From: an uncultured Alphaproteobacteria bacterium | GTDB lineage: Bacteria > Pseudomonadota > Alphaproteobacteria > Rhodobacterales > Rhodobacteraceae | Assembly (NCBI GenBank): GCA_913031285.1 | Contig: CAJWEI010000025.1 | Location: 1-42,653, forward strand | Direction: 5' to 3' | DNA: 42,653 nt | In this document: positions 27,381-37,329 of the stretch, piece by piece | Numbering within the stretch: position 1 is the stretch's first letter | Layout of the letters: every line of letters starts with the position of its first letter | The notes under the pieces: model-generated | What the model saw: the letters and a program-made list of their open reading frames with translations, nothing else | The model's database searches: none | Told to the model about the DNA's origin: nothing | Program-made: the position numbers and the translations under genes

Positions 27381-28531
27381 TGAATGTGTCCTTTCGTCCG
27401 CATGTAGTCTTGCAAGCGCGCTAAACCCTCTTCAATGTCGTCACTGTTGCCAGCATAAGAAAATCTAAGTGTACTGCAGCCCCTTAAACGATCAAAATCC
27501 AAGCCTGGAGTAACGGCAACCCCTGCAACGTCCAGAATATCGCGTGCAAACGCCAAACTGTCTTCTGTAAAATCTCTGACGTCTGCGTAAATATAAAACG
27601 CTCCGTCCGGGGGCGCTATCCGATCAAAGCCTGCTGCAATCAAACCATCGAGCATCAACTGACGATTGATACGGTAGACGGCCATATTCGTCTCTAGTTC
27701 TTCATAACAATCTAGCGCCCCTAAAGCTACAACTTGGCTTGCGTGGGGGGCACAGATAAATAGGTTCTGAGACAATCGCTCAATTCGACGGATATGCGTT
27801 TCCGGGACAACCATCCATCCGATACGCCACCCAGTCATTGAAAAGTATTTAGAAAACGAATTTATGACATAGCAGTCGTCAGAAATCTCAAGTGCGCTGA
27901 CAGCTTTTTTTTCGTATTCAATACCGTGATAAATCTCATCACTGATGAATGCCGTATCAGTATCCTGACAAGCTTTAACTAAGGCAGAAAGAGAACTTTT
28001 TTCTAACATTGCACCAGTTGGATTTGCAGGAGAGGCAATCATAAGTCCGGCAAGATTTTGTGAAAAGATATCTGCCGGAACTGGCTGAAATCTATTTTCC
28101 TCAGTTGTAGAAATATCGACTGAAACAAGGCTGAGAGCATTTAAGATTTGGCGATAGCTTGGGTACCCTGGCGCACCGATTCCGACACGATCACCCGAAT
28201 CAAAAAGTGAAGTGAAGCTCAATAAAAAAGCTCCAGACGATCCAGACGTTACGACAACCCGATCCTGGTTCAACGAAACTCCATACCATTTTTTGTACAG
28301 TTCAGCGATTTTACGCCTAAGATCAGGTATTCCTAGTGCGACAGTATAGCCCATTGGATCACACTGCATTTGACTGTTCAAAGTAGCTAACGCTTGTTTA
28401 GGCGCAGACGTACCTGGTTGCCCCACTTCCATGTGAATTATATTACGCCCTTGGGCTTCTGCGCGACGCGCTGCCTCCATCACATCCATCACAATAAAGG
28501 CATCAACGTCACCACGGGTTGAGTTTTTCAT
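27377..28531 (-). CDS. Class I/II pyridoxal-phosphate aminotransferase
   Basis: A fold-type I PLP enzyme of 384 residues, most like aspartate/aromatic-type aminotransferases; the substrate is not determined. Visible features are HMEVGQPGTSAPKQAL, TSGSSGAFLLSF, IASPANPTGAML (cofactor contact), ISDEIYHGIEY (Asp for the pyridine nitrogen), and NSFSKYFSMTGWRIGWMV with the PLP lysine. LRFSYAG holds the carboxylate-binding Arg. The frame is open upstream to 28798, but that part overlaps a divergent gene and does not resemble the family, so the ATG at 28531 (MKNSTRGDVDAF) is chosen. It overlaps amiC by four bases. Confidence 0.9.
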   Translation of the reverse strand: MKNSTRGDVDAFIVMDVMEAARRAEAQGRNIIHMEVGQPGTSAPKQALATLNSQMQCDPMGYTVALGIPDLRRKIAELYKKWYGVSLNQDRVVVTSGSSGAFLLSFTSLFDSGDRVGIGAPGYPSYRQILNALSLVSVDISTTEENRFQPVPADIFSQNLAGLMIASPANPTGAMLEKSSLSALVKACQDTDTAFISDEIYHGIEYEKKAVSALEISDDCYVINSFSKYFSMTGWRIGWMVVPETHIRRIERLSQNLFICAPHASQVVALGALDCYEELETNMAVYRINRQLMLDGLIAAGFDRIAPPDGAFYIYADVRDFTEDSLAFARDILDVAGVAVTPGLDFDRLRGCSTLRFSYAGNSDDIEEGLARLQDYMRTKGHIQ

Positions 28532-28589
28532 GCGCAGGTTCCACACTGTTGTCACAACTCTGTATTTCAAGGAATTTGGACTGACGTCA

Positions 28590-29897
28590 ATGTACATCAT
28601 CAAAAGGATTGCATTTTTTTTATGCACAGGCCTGTTTGCCGCCCCTGTTTTTGCAATAGATCTTCTGCGAGATTCAGATGTCGAACATGCATTTACAGAG
28701 TTGTCTCGCCCAGTTCTGCAGGCAGCTGGACTTACTCCAAAAGGAATCAGGATCCTTTTGCTCGATGACAAAAAACCAAATGCGTTTATTATAGACAATC
28801 AACACATATTCATTTCCTCCGGCCTTGTTCTAAGCACCGATAATGCAGAAATGTTTCAGGCAATCATTGCACACGAGGCAGCCCATATTGCTCATGGCCA
28901 CGTCACTCGACGAATGCAAAATATGTTGGTCGGGCGCAACGCATCTGCCTTTGGTCTCGTACTTGCACTAATGACGGGTGCTGTTAGCGGAAACCATGAA
29001 TTAAGCCTTCCATTGGCGATCGGTGCAGCAAGCAGCTCTCGAGGTGTTTTGCTTTCTCATACAAGAGCAGAGGAGAGCGCTGCAGATCACGCTGCAATGC
29101 GCTACCTTGCGCGCTCTAACATCGATGGTAAAGGTATGATTGAAGTACTTGACCTTTTTATTGACCAAGATAACTTAACGGCAAGCCGCCAAGATCCGTA
29201 TCTCCGTACGCACCCGTCAAGCCGCGACAGAAAGCAAGCTTTACAGGCTTTGGTCAAAACAAATGTTACCACTCCCACCAATCGAAAAGATGCTTACTGG
29301 CACGAACGTGCTGTTGGCAAAATATCTGCTTTTTTAAGAGAGCCAGAATGGACATTAATGCGCGCAGATAATGCAAAAAATTCCGATATCCGTCACTTAC
29401 GCCGCGCAGTTGCATTCTCCCGTCAGGGCAAAGTTTCGTCAGCCCTTGAAGAAATGGACAAAGCACAAGCACTACGGCCAAAAGATCCGTACTTGCAGGA
29501 GTTAAAAGCAGAATTACTTATGCGTAACAAACACTTTGCACAATCGGTTAAAGAATATTCCAAAGCGGTATCTATGAATCCGCACAACGCACTTGCGCTA
29601 AGCGGCTATGGAAGGGCTTTGCTGGCCAATAAGCAAACGACAAAGGCACTTTCTGTACTCAAAAAAGCCCGTGAGATTGATTTCCGCAATACTCGTTTAT
29701 TGCGAGATCTCGCGATTACTTATTCACAACTTGGCAAAAACAACATGGCCGCATTAGTTACAGCAGAGCGCTACGCTCTAACAGGAAACATCAAAGATGC
29801 CATCATTCATGCAAGACGTGCGTCAAAAGGGCTCCCTAATGGCTCTGCTGCATGGCAAAGAGCGCAGGATGTGTTAGATATGAAAAAACCAGAATAA
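28590..29897 (+). CDS. M48 family metallopeptidase with TPR repeats (BepA-like)
   Basis: A periplasmic zinc protease of 435 residues resembling BepA/YfgC, which handles outer-membrane protein assembly. A signal peptide spans about residues 1-22 (MYIIKRIAFFLCTG to VFA). The HEXXH motif is at 95-99 in IIAHEAAHIAHGH, and the third ligand lies in RAEESAADHAAMRY. The C-terminal half is helical TPR (VSSALEEMDKAQALRPKDPY, then KEYSKAVSMNPHNALALSGY). The ATG at 28590 is preferred over an upstream in-frame codon at 28530 because it begins the signal peptide. It is divergent from the aminotransferase with 58 bp between starts, and a thiol oxidoreductase follows. Confidence 0.92.
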   Translation: MYIIKRIAFFLCTGLFAAPVFAIDLLRDSDVEHAFTELSRPVLQAAGLTPKGIRILLLDDKKPNAFIIDNQHIFISSGLVLSTDNAEMFQAIIAHEAAHIAHGHVTRRMQNMLVGRNASAFGLVLALMTGAVSGNHELSLPLAIGAASSSRGVLLSHTRAEESAADHAAMRYLARSNIDGKGMIEVLDLFIDQDNLTASRQDPYLRTHPSSRDRKQALQALVKTNVTTPTNRKDAYWHERAVGKISAFLREPEWTLMRADNAKNSDIRHLRRAVAFSRQGKVSSALEEMDKAQALRPKDPYLQELKAELLMRNKHFAQSVKEYSKAVSMNPHNALALSGYGRALLANKQTTKALSVLKKAREIDFRNTRLLRDLAITYSQLGKNNMAALVTAERYALTGNIKDAIIHARRASKGLPNGSAAWQRAQDVLDMKKPE

Positions 29898-29924
29898 TCT
29901 GGTGGCTCTAATGGAGAATTGGCG

Positions 29925-30695
29925 ATGATCCGTCCACTAAACCTCGGAATTTTATTTGCCCTCATACTAACTACAGCAGTAACCGCCCTTATCTTACAAA
30001 CCATAAAGAGTAGGAATTTCGCACAAATAACAGAACAAGAGCGCAGTGTTTTGCATGCAGAAATTCGATCATATATCTTGGAAAACCCAAAAATAATCTT
30101 CGAAGCAGTGGCAATTGTTCGGCAGCGAGAGGAAGAGGCTCAGTCAAATAATGACGATCAATTAGTGCAAGATTTCAAAGAAGACCTATTCGAAGACGGA
30201 TATTCCTATATAGGTGGCAATTTAGACGGAGATATTACCGTTGTTGAATTTCTTGACTATCGTTGTGGCTATTGCCGAAAAGCCTTTGCGGAAGTCGAAA
30301 AACTTTTGAGCGAAGACGACAATATCCGTTTTGTGATAAAGGAGTATCCAATTCTCGGCGAGGCATCTATTCTAATATCCCAATTTGCGATTGCGATCAA
30401 ACAACTGCACGGCAGTGATGCGTACAAAATGATCCACGATACATTGATTGCATTTACCGGTGAGCCAACCCCCGAAAGCTTGGCAGAAATTGCTCTGACT
30501 TTCGGTTTTGAGATTGACCCTATTTTTGAACGTATGATTAGCGAGGAAGTTTTGCGTGAAATAAATGCCACTCGGACACTAGGCGAAAAGATGCAAATCT
30601 CGGGAACACCTACTTTTGTTATCGAAAACAAATTACTTCGGGGTTATATCTCGCTGGAAGTAATGCGGGCGATTACGGCAGCTCAACGGGGTTAG
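29925..30695 (+). CDS. DsbA-like thiol:disulfide oxidoreductase
   Basis: A periplasmic thioredoxin-fold protein of 256 residues anchored by an N-terminal hydrophobic segment (about residues 6-26, LNLGILFALILTTAVTALIL). The DSBA-type N-terminal helix pattern YILENPKIIFEAVAIV is followed by the active site in EFLDYRCGYCRKAF (CGYC, residues 114-117) and the cis-proline loop ISGTPTFVIENK. The ATG at 29925 has GGAG eight bases upstream; a TTG two codons earlier is too close to that site. It lies 27 bp behind the M48 protease, so the two likely form an operon for envelope protein quality control. Whether it acts as oxidase or isomerase is not clear. Confidence 0.93.
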   Translation: MIRPLNLGILFALILTTAVTALILQTIKSRNFAQITEQERSVLHAEIRSYILENPKIIFEAVAIVRQREEEAQSNNDDQLVQDFKEDLFEDGYSYIGGNLDGDITVVEFLDYRCGYCRKAFAEVEKLLSEDDNIRFVIKEYPILGEASILISQFAIAIKQLHGSDAYKMIHDTLIAFTGEPTPESLAEIALTFGFEIDPIFERMISEEVLREINATRTLGEKMQISGTPTFVIENKLLRGYISLEVMRAITAAQRG

Positions 30696-30773
30696 GACCG
30701 CAACATTTAATGGAGGTCTCACGTTAATAGGAAGGCTTCATACTAACATTAAAGAATGTCTGCGTCCGACTTT

Positions 30774-31637
30774 TTAAATTGACCTCAGGAACCGTAGTAA
30801 CTCATCAGAAGTGCGGGTACCTGAGGTATCGGGAAAAAAGTGTCCGCCTGGAATTGCGCATGTATGCATATCAACAAGCTTTTCAGTCCACACCATACCC
30901 ATATTATAAGATTTCGCCATAGCACCATCAGTCCCCCACATAACAAGGGTCGGCGCTGCAACACGCCTTGAAAGATCAGCTTCATCGATGGCAAAATCAA
31001 AATCAATCGCTGCACGGTAATCATCACACATTGCGCGGATTGTCTGAGGATTGTTCCAAGAAAACCTATAGGCTGCAAGTTGCTCATCAGCAAAATCGCT
31101 AAGTTTTGCAGATCCCCAGCCAAGAAGGCTTTGTTCGTAATAATAGTTTGGGTTTGCCGCAATAAGTGTTTCGGGGAAAGGCTCTGGTTGGGCTAGAAAA
31201 AGCCAATGATAATAATCGCGCGCCACTTCTTTGCTGAGCTTATTAAGCAAAAGGTGCGTCGGAACAATGTCCATCATTGTTAGGCTTTTTATTCTGTCTG
31301 AAACATCAAGGGCAACACGGTGTGATACCCGCGCGCCCCGATCATGACCAACTAAGTGAAACTCTTCAAATCCTAGATGACTCATCAATGCCAATTGATC
31401 AGATCCCATTGCCCTAAAACTGTAGTTTTCAGTCCCGTGCGGTTTTTCAGAAGCCCCATAACCACGCAAGTCAGCGCATATAACCGTAAAATACCGAGCA
31501 AGACGCGGAGCGATCTCTGCCCACATAGCATGGGTTTGAGGGAAACCATGAAGCAAAAGTATAGGATCCCCCTTCCCCCCAATCCGATAGTATATATCGG
31601 CACCAGAATGCTTAAAAAAATGTCTCTTAAATCCCAA
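30774..31637 (-). CDS. Alpha/beta hydrolase, haloacetate-dehalogenase-like
   Basis: Resembles fluoroacetate/haloacetate dehalogenases, which hydrolyse the carbon-halogen bond of haloacetates, though many relatives act on other substrates. Visible features are ILLLHGFPQTHAMWAEIAP, ADLRGYGASEKP (paired arginine region), the nucleophile Asp in LVGHDRGARVSHRVALD, MMDIVPT (acid Asp region), DYYHWLFLAQPEPFPE (halide-pocket His-Trp), and the catalytic His in IPGGHFFPDTSG. The start is uncertain: the frame opens at GTG 31652, but that codon lies inside a perfect Shine-Dalgarno. The TTG at 31637 (MGFKRHFFKHSGADI) fits the family N-terminus and gives 287 residues; an ATT at 31643 has the best spacing (eight bases). 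Confidence 0.87.
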   Translation of the reverse strand: MGFKRHFFKHSGADIYYRIGGKGDPILLLHGFPQTHAMWAEIAPRLARYFTVICADLRGYGASEKPHGTENYSFRAMGSDQLALMSHLGFEEFHLVGHDRGARVSHRVALDVSDRIKSLTMMDIVPTHLLLNKLSKEVARDYYHWLFLAQPEPFPETLIAANPNYYYEQSLLGWGSAKLSDFADEQLAAYRFSWNNPQTIRAMCDDYRAAIDFDFAIDEADLSRRVAAPTLVMWGTDGAMAKSYNMGMVWTEKLVDMHTCAIPGGHFFPDTSGTRTSDELLRFLRSI

Positions 31638-31647
31638 AAAAATTGAA

Positions 31648-31658
31648 ATCACCTCCTT
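31648..31658 (-). promoter_or_regulatory. Extended Shine-Dalgarno of hydrolase gene
   Basis: The minus strand reads AAGGAGGTGAT, complementary over 11 bases to the usual 16S rRNA 3' tail. No ATG, and no GTG or TTG at the normal 5-9 base distance, follows it; ATT lies at eight and TTG at fourteen. It therefore decides that the start is non-canonical. Confidence 0.6.
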
Positions 31659-31679
31659 AAAAATAACAACTTAAGCCCT

Positions 31680-31703
31680 GTACATTCAAAAAATGACATG
31701 TAC
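31680..31703 (-). promoter_or_regulatory. Small hairpin between M20 peptidase and hydrolase genes
   Basis: GTACAT and ATGTAC form a 6 bp stem around a 12-base AT-rich loop just past the M20 peptidase stop. No U-run follows, so it is a weak terminator or leader structure at best. Confidence 0.3.
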
Positions 31704-31717
31704 GGTTTCTGTGTTTT

Positions 31718-33103
31718 CTATTGAGTTAAAGAATTAAGCACACGGGCCCAACTGCGCGTTCCTTTGTGAAAGCTTTCCAAATCATATTTCTCATTGGGAG
31801 AATGAATCTGATCATCGTCTTTTCCAAATCCGATGAGGATCGGCGTTACCCCTACAATATCCTGAAAGTGACCTGCAATTGGTATCGACCCACCGCAACC
31901 AATAAAGGCAGCCTCATCCGGCCATTCACAGCTGAGCGCATTTCGAGCAGCTTCAAATGCTGGTGTATCAGTTGACATCACTGATCCTGAAGAAGCTTCA
32001 TAATCTTCAAAGTGTACTTGACAGTCATAGGGTAGCATGTTGCGCACGTATTCATGGAAATTTTCGCGTATTACAAGCGGATCCTGATTTCCGACCAACC
32101 GAAAGCTAACTTTAGCGCTAGCCTGACTTGGTAACACGGTTTTGAATCCTTCCCCAATATAGCCGCCTTTTATACCATTTATTTCACACGTGGGGCGTGA
32201 CCATATCATCTCTAGCGGTGAAAACTCTTTTTCTCCTGCCGGAATAACTAGACCGACATCAGATAAAAATGTAGTGTGATCAAATTTAAGCGCTCGCCAC
32301 TGAGTATCGACATCATTGGTCAAGCTCATTACACCATCATAAAAATTGGGAATTGTAATACGACCGCGTTCATCATGCAAAGACCCTAGAATTTTGGTAA
32401 GAACGCGAATAGGGTTGATAGCCAATCCCCCGTACAAGCCTGAATGCAAATCCTTATCTGGCCCGATAATTGTTATTTCTTCTTTTAACATTCCACGCAG
32501 TCTTGTAACAATTGTTGGTGTTTTACTTTGGAACAACGTCGTATCACAGATCAGGATAACATCACTAGTTAGCTCATCTTTGTTCTCATTCATAAACGGT
32601 ACTAGACTGGGCGAGCCGCATTCTTCCTCACCTTCAAAAAAAAACGTTAACTTACATGGGAGCTTACCATGCACAGCTCTCCAAGCACGACAGGCCTCAA
32701 CAAACGTCATCAACTGCCCTTTGTCATCTGCAGAACCTCGGCCCCTGATAACCTTTCCTTTGGTGGTTTCATCCAGTTGAGGGTCAAAAGGATCTCTATT
32801 CCAAAGTTCAATTGGATCTATCGGTTGCACATCGTAATGGCCATAAAACAAAATATGCGGAAGGTCATCCGAATTAGACGGTGTGATATGTCCAACTACC
32901 ATCGGGTGGCCAGGAGTTGGACGTTTTTCAGCGATTGCTCCGAGCGACTCTATATCGGAAACCAACCAGTCTGCCGCAGCGTCACAGGCTTGCTTGAAAG
33001 CGGGATCCGTCGAAATTGAAGGTATGCTAAGAAATTCCAGCAAACGATCGACGGATTTTCCTAAATCTGCGTCAATCTGCGCAAGTACGGGGTCTAGTTG
33101 CAT
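31718..33103 (-). CDS. M20 family dipeptidase/peptidase
   Basis: A cytosolic di-zinc peptidase of 461 residues of the M20 family (CNDP-like). The N-terminus LDRLLEFLSIPSISTDPAFK is typical. Metal-binding and catalytic segments are ILFYGHYDVQPID (His and Asp), GRGSADDKGQLMTFVEA (bridging Asp), and LTFFFEGEEECGSPSL (catalytic Glu pair). The dimerisation lid contains DLHSGLYGGLAINP, and the end has FIGCGGSIPIAGHFQDI followed by DQIHSPNEKYDLESF (His). The natural substrate is unknown. It is upstream of the hydrolase gene on the same strand and divergent from hemA. Confidence 0.93.
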   Translation of the reverse strand: MQLDPVLAQIDADLGKSVDRLLEFLSIPSISTDPAFKQACDAAADWLVSDIESLGAIAEKRPTPGHPMVVGHITPSNSDDLPHILFYGHYDVQPIDPIELWNRDPFDPQLDETTKGKVIRGRGSADDKGQLMTFVEACRAWRAVHGKLPCKLTFFFEGEEECGSPSLVPFMNENKDELTSDVILICDTTLFQSKTPTIVTRLRGMLKEEITIIGPDKDLHSGLYGGLAINPIRVLTKILGSLHDERGRITIPNFYDGVMSLTNDVDTQWRALKFDHTTFLSDVGLVIPAGEKEFSPLEMIWSRPTCEINGIKGGYIGEGFKTVLPSQASAKVSFRLVGNQDPLVIRENFHEYVRNMLPYDCQVHFEDYEASSGSVMSTDTPAFEAARNALSCEWPDEAAFIGCGGSIPIAGHFQDIVGVTPILIGFGKDDDQIHSPNEKYDLESFHKGTRSWARVLNSLTQ

Positions 33104-33261
33104 GCGTCTCTCTTGTTATATATGTTTCTATGAAGACAGTAACAAACACAGCCCGGGTGTCCAGTCGATTGAACGGCGTCCAATAATACGTAATGCTGTT
33201 CTATTTCTGAAGTTGCGCTCTCGTAACATCGTAGCAATTGAGTAGTGCGAGAGGATATCGA

Positions 33262-34485
33262 ATGCTATACGATTTTCACTTAGATCAATCTCTTAACAGG
33301 CTTCACCAAGAAGGCCGTTACAGAACCTTCATAGATATCGAACGTAAGAATGGCAACTATCCCCACGCCGTTTGGAAACAGACCGATGGGCAAGAAAGAC
33401 CAGTAACTGTCTGGTGTGGAAACGATTATTTAGGTATGGGCCAAAATCCAGTCGTTTTAGACGCCATGCATGCCGCACTAGATGCAACAGGTGCTGGGTC
33501 TGGTGGAACGCGAAATATATCAGGGACCACAGTATATCACAAAAAGCTGGAAGCAGAATTAGCAGACCTTCATGGCAAAGAAAAAGCTCTCATTTTTACA
33601 AGTGCGTATATCGCAAACGATGCTACACTTAGCACGCTGCCAAAACTGCTACCCGATCTAATTATATATTCTGATGAACTAAACCATGCCTCAATGATTG
33701 AAGGCGTGCGCAGGAACGGTGGCTCTAAACGTGTATTTCGGCACAATGATCTAGATCATTTAAGGCGCCTCTTAGAGGCCGATGATCCGAGCATACCCAA
33801 GGTCATCGCGTTTGAATCCATTTATTCAATGGATGGTGACTTTAGCCCAATTAAAGAAATTTGTGGCTTGGCCAAAGAATTTGGTGCATTGACTTATCTA
33901 GATGAAGTACACGCAGTCGGTATGTATGGTCCGCGTGGTGGAGGCATTGCGGAGCGCGAAAATCTTACGGACAGAATCGATATAATAAACGGGACCCTGG
34001 CCAAGGCATTTGGCACAATGGGTGGTTACATCGCGTCTAGCGAAAAGATGTGCGATGCTATTCGCTCCTATGCACCAGGTTTTATTTTTACAACATCCTT
34101 AGCGCCCGCTATTGCGGCCGGTGCAAGTGCGTCGATTGCTTTCCTAAAGACAAATCAGACGCTTAGAGGAGAACATATTATTAAAGCAAACATTCTGAAA
34201 ATGCGGCTGAAAGCACTTGGGCTTCCGATTATCAACCATGACAGTCATATCGTTCCGGTTATTGTTGGTAATCCAATTCATACAAAAATACTTTCTGATA
34301 AGTTGCTGTATGATTATGGTATTTATGTCCAACCCATTAATTATCCTACTGTTCCTAAAGGGACAGAAAGACTGCGATTTACGCCATCACCAGTGCACAG
34401 CGCAGCAGATATTGAAAAACTTATAGTGGCAATGGATCGTTTGTGGTCCCATTGTGCGCTAAATCGTGCCAAAATGGCTAGTTAG
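33262..34485 (+). CDS. hemA: 5-aminolevulinate synthase
   Basis: Condenses glycine and succinyl-CoA to 5-aminolevulinate, the first committed step of haem (and, if present, bacteriochlorophyll) synthesis by the C4 route of alphaproteobacteria. The 407-residue length equals that of Rhodobacter enzymes, and the PLP lysine is Lys248 in [14 protein letters not shown], as in Rhodobacter. Other marks are [49 protein letters not shown] and [15 protein letters not shown]. The ATG at 33262 is chosen over an in-frame upstream codon because AGAGGA lies six bases before it and [19 protein letters not shown] matches the family start. Confidence 0.97.
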   Translation: MLYDFHLDQSLNRLHQEGRYRTFIDIERKNGNYPHAVWKQTDGQERPVTVWCGNDYLGMGQNPVVLDAMHAALDATGAGSGGTRNISGTTVYHKKLEAELADLHGKEKALIFTSAYIANDATLSTLPKLLPDLIIYSDELNHASMIEGVRRNGGSKRVFRHNDLDHLRRLLEADDPSIPKVIAFESIYSMDGDFSPIKEICGLAKEFGALTYLDEVHAVGMYGPRGGGIAERENLTDRIDIINGTLAKAFGTMGGYIASSEKMCDAIRSYAPGFIFTTSLAPAIAAGASASIAFLKTNQTLRGEHIIKANILKMRLKALGLPIINHDSHIVPVIVGNPIHTKILSDKLLYDYGIYVQPINYPTVPKGTERLRFTPSPVHSAADIEKLIVAMDRLWSHCALNRAKMAS

Positions 34486-34601
34486 GGACTAACTAAAAGT
34501 GTATTTCAGTGCTCCATGTGCTAAGTAAAACGCGGGTGTAAGACTATTGATGATTCGGTTTTGACTTTGAATAACAAGGGGAAACGGAGCAAACGAGTGG
34601 T

Positions 34602-35858
34602 ATGTTAAATCTATCTCTGGCAAAAAAGGGTCAGAACTACAGGTCAACGCCAAAAGGGTTTGATGACTATGAGCTTACGCTCGGGGATATAATGCGCGGC
34701 GAACGTGCAACTTTGGGCAAGTCTCTTTTAGATGTTCAGCGTGAACTAAGGATAAAGGCATCCTATATATCTGCAATTGAGAACTGCGATACTGGTGCTT
34801 TTGACACCCATGGTTTCATCGCAGGTTACGTTAGATCGTACGCCAAATATCTTGGGATGCCGACTGAGGAAACTTATCAAAAGTTTTGTGAGGAAAGTGG
34901 TCACCCAATGGCCTATGGCATGTCCGAAGCGGCCTCTGTTCGATCTTCGGAAACAATGGGTTCAAAATGTATGGCCGATCACTTGCGCCGAAGTGATCCG
35001 CTCTTTGTAAATTCCCTCACTGCCTTTTTACCGCCAGAGCAGAAATTTTTTGAACAAATTGAAGCACGGGCAATTGGGTCCATTACCATTCTGTTAACCC
35101 TGATAATGGGTATTGGTTATGGTGGGTGGTTGATTTTAAATGAGGTCCAACAGGTCAACACAACAGCTGCCGATGCGACACCATTTGCACTCTCAGACCT
35201 GGATCCGATAAACCAAACACAAGCGCAGGGTCCTGAAAACGAAGCGCTAACACAACAAATCGAAGCATTGGATTATCGGCTTGATAGACTTTATCGTCCG
35301 CAAGCGATGGATACGCCCATTTTAGTGGCCCGTGAAGGACCAATTTCTACTCTGGATCCAACTTTAAATGGCATCTTCAAACCTAAGCCAGTCATTAAGG
35401 GCGCAAATATCGAACAACAACTGTCTGAAGTGGAATTGCTAAAGGCAGAAACACCACTAACCGAACTGTCACCTCAACTTATTCCCCAAGTTCTTGAGAA
35501 TGCACCTGCTCAAATAGCTTTATTTGCTACTCGCGAAGCATGGGTCAGTGTTAAATCCGCAGATGGTACACGCATTTTTGAAAACATAATGCGGCCAGGC
35601 GAAGAGTTTATTTTACCTATGACGGAACTTCCACCTCAGTTACATGCAGGAATGTCCGGTTCAGTTTATTTTGCAGTGAATGGTGAACTTTATGGACCCG
35701 CTGGAACTGGAACGCGTGTTGTTAAGAATATAATCCTATCGGCAAAGGCCATTCAGAGTACATACAGCTTAGCAACCATTGGTCTAGACCCACAACTTTC
35801 CAGATTGGCGTTAACCTCAGAAGTGTCAACCTTTACAATTACTGGAATGTCAGATTAA
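34602..35858 (+). CDS. RodZ-like helix-turn-helix membrane protein
   Basis: A 418-residue protein with the RodZ layout. An N-terminal cytoplasmic helix-turn-helix spans about residues 25-90 (LGDIMRGERATLGKSLLDVQ, ELRIKASYISAIENCDTGAF). A single transmembrane helix spans about residues 157-180 (AIGSITILLTLIMGIGYGGW), then a low-complexity linker, then a C-terminal DUF4115 domain (about 300-400: REAWVSVKSADGTRIFENIM, RPGEEFILPM, AGMSGSVYFAVNGELYGPAG). In rod-shaped bacteria RodZ links MreB to the wall machinery. It lies directly upstream of ispG in the same direction, a pairing seen widely in alphaproteobacteria. Confidence 0.88.
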   Translation: MLNLSLAKKGQNYRSTPKGFDDYELTLGDIMRGERATLGKSLLDVQRELRIKASYISAIENCDTGAFDTHGFIAGYVRSYAKYLGMPTEETYQKFCEESGHPMAYGMSEAASVRSSETMGSKCMADHLRRSDPLFVNSLTAFLPPEQKFFEQIEARAIGSITILLTLIMGIGYGGWLILNEVQQVNTTAADATPFALSDLDPINQTQAQGPENEALTQQIEALDYRLDRLYRPQAMDTPILVAREGPISTLDPTLNGIFKPKPVIKGANIEQQLSEVELLKAETPLTELSPQLIPQVLENAPAQIALFATREAWVSVKSADGTRIFENIMRPGEEFILPMTELPPQLHAGMSGSVYFAVNGELYGPAGTGTRVVKNIILSAKAIQSTYSLATIGLDPQLSRLALTSEVSTFTITGMSD

Positions 35859-35921
35859 GATGACACTAATTATCCGAAATATGCGAGATGGTTATAGTTA
35901 ATTTTATTTGGGAAGAGGCTA

Positions 35922-37058
35922 ATGTCGCTAAATGCGGTGCGCCCTTGGCGAAATATTTATCGTCGTAAGTCACGTCAGATATTTGTAGGATCAGTACCAG
36001 TTGGGGGCGACGCACCTATTTCTGTACAAACCATGACGAATACTCTGACGACCGACATTGCAGGAACTATAGCACAGGTTCAAGCTGCCGCCGAGGCTGG
36101 AGCCGATATTGTTCGCATTTCAATACCTGACGAAGACAGCTCAAAAGCATTGCGTGAAATCGTAATGGAAAGCCCAGTTCCTATAGTTGCTGACATTCAC
36201 TTCCATTATAAAAGAGGTATCGAAGCTGCTGAGGCTGGTGCCGCATGCCTAAGGATTAATCCAGGAAACATTGGCAACGAAAAACGCATCTTGGAAGTTA
36301 TAAAAGCCGCACGGGATAATAATTGTTCTATACGAATCGGCGTAAATGCAGGCTCACTGGAGAAGCATCTTCTGGACAAATATGGTGAACCCTGCCCTGA
36401 TGCGATGGTTGAAAGTGGATTGGATCATATCCGAATTCTGCAAGACAACGACTTTCACGAATTCAAAATTAGTGTAAAAGCCTCTGATGTTTTCCTTGCA
36501 GCAGCAGCCTATCAAGCACTTGCAGAGGCAACTGATGCTCCTATTCATTTAGGTATTACAGAAGCGGGAGGCCTCAGAACCGGTACGATCAAATCTGCCA
36601 TCGGCCTTGGAAATCTTTTATGGATGGGCATCGGTGATACGGTCCGAGTATCACTATCTGCTGACCCAGTCGAGGAGGTTAAAGTCGGCTACGAAGTTTT
36701 GAAATCGCTGGGTCTGCGTCACAAAGGCGTAAATATCATTTCCTGTCCAAGCTGTGCACGCCAAGGATTTGATGTGATTAAAACCGTAGAAGAGCTTGAG
36801 CAACGGCTAGCACATATTAAAACTCCGATGAGCCTCTCTATCATCGGTTGCGTGGTCAATGGACCGGGCGAGGCTCTTATGACTGATGTCGGATTTACTG
36901 GCGGCGGTGCAGGTCACGGAATGGTTTACTGGTCTGGCAAACAAGACCACAAAGTCAACAACGATAAGATGGTTGATCATATAGTCGAATTGGTCGAGAA
37001 AAAAGCTGAGGCGATTGAAACTAAATCCCATAATATTGAATCTATGGAAGAAGTATGA
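35922..37058 (+). CDS. ispG: 4-hydroxy-3-methylbut-2-enyl-diphosphate synthase
   Basis: Iron-sulfur enzyme of the MEP isoprenoid pathway that converts MEcPP to HMBPP. The 378-residue product has the TIM-barrel start [19 protein letters not shown] and the [4Fe-4S] ligands Cys275 and Cys278 ([14 protein letters not shown]) and Cys310 ([12 protein letters not shown]), with the following Glu as the fourth ligand. GGAAGAGG precedes the ATG. It follows the rodZ-like gene by 63 bp and is probably in its operon. Confidence 0.97.
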   Translation: MSLNAVRPWRNIYRRKSRQIFVGSVPVGGDAPISVQTMTNTLTTDIAGTIAQVQAAAEAGADIVRISIPDEDSSKALREIVMESPVPIVADIHFHYKRGIEAAEAGAACLRINPGNIGNEKRILEVIKAARDNNCSIRIGVNAGSLEKHLLDKYGEPCPDAMVESGLDHIRILQDNDFHEFKISVKASDVFLAAAAYQALAEATDAPIHLGITEAGGLRTGTIKSAIGLGNLLWMGIGDTVRVSLSADPVEEVKVGYEVLKSLGLRHKGVNIISCPSCARQGFDVIKTVEELEQRLAHIKTPMSLSIIGCVVNGPGEALMTDVGFTGGGAGHGMVYWSGKQDHKVNNDKMVDHIVELVEKKAEAIETKSHNIESMEEV

Positions 37059-37252
37059 CAAATTTTGTTCGCTAAATATCAACCTCATTACCACAATACT
37101 TACTACTGGAGAACGCAGCACTTATACTTAAAAATTTAAATCTATATTTCAATTCAAAATTAATCTCCACAGAACCCCAAAAAGCTGCGGCTTATCATTT
37201 ATCAAGTCCAGACAGATGCGATTAAACAATAATTTCTTATAAATGGTAAAAG

Positions 37253-37329
37253 TGGCGCGGTTGACGGGGCTCGAACCCGCGACCCCCGGCGTGACAGGCC
37301 GGTACTCTAACCAGCTGAGCTACAACCGC
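37253..37329 (-). tRNA. tRNA-Asp (anticodon GUC)
   Basis: On the minus strand the 77 bases fold as a tRNA. The acceptor stem is GCGGTTG/CAACCGC with a G discriminator and encoded CCA. The D arm is GCTC-AGCTGGTTA-GAGT. The anticodon arm is CCGGC-CTGTCAC-GCCGG with GTC at the anticodon, and the T arm is GCGGG-TTCGAGC-CCCGT. The identity elements fit tRNA-Asp. Confidence 0.97.

Noticed and set aside
27377-28798. Extended N-terminus of the aminotransferase to 28798
   Set aside because: The first 89 residues do not resemble the family and would overlap the divergent M48 protease gene; the ATG at 28531 is better.
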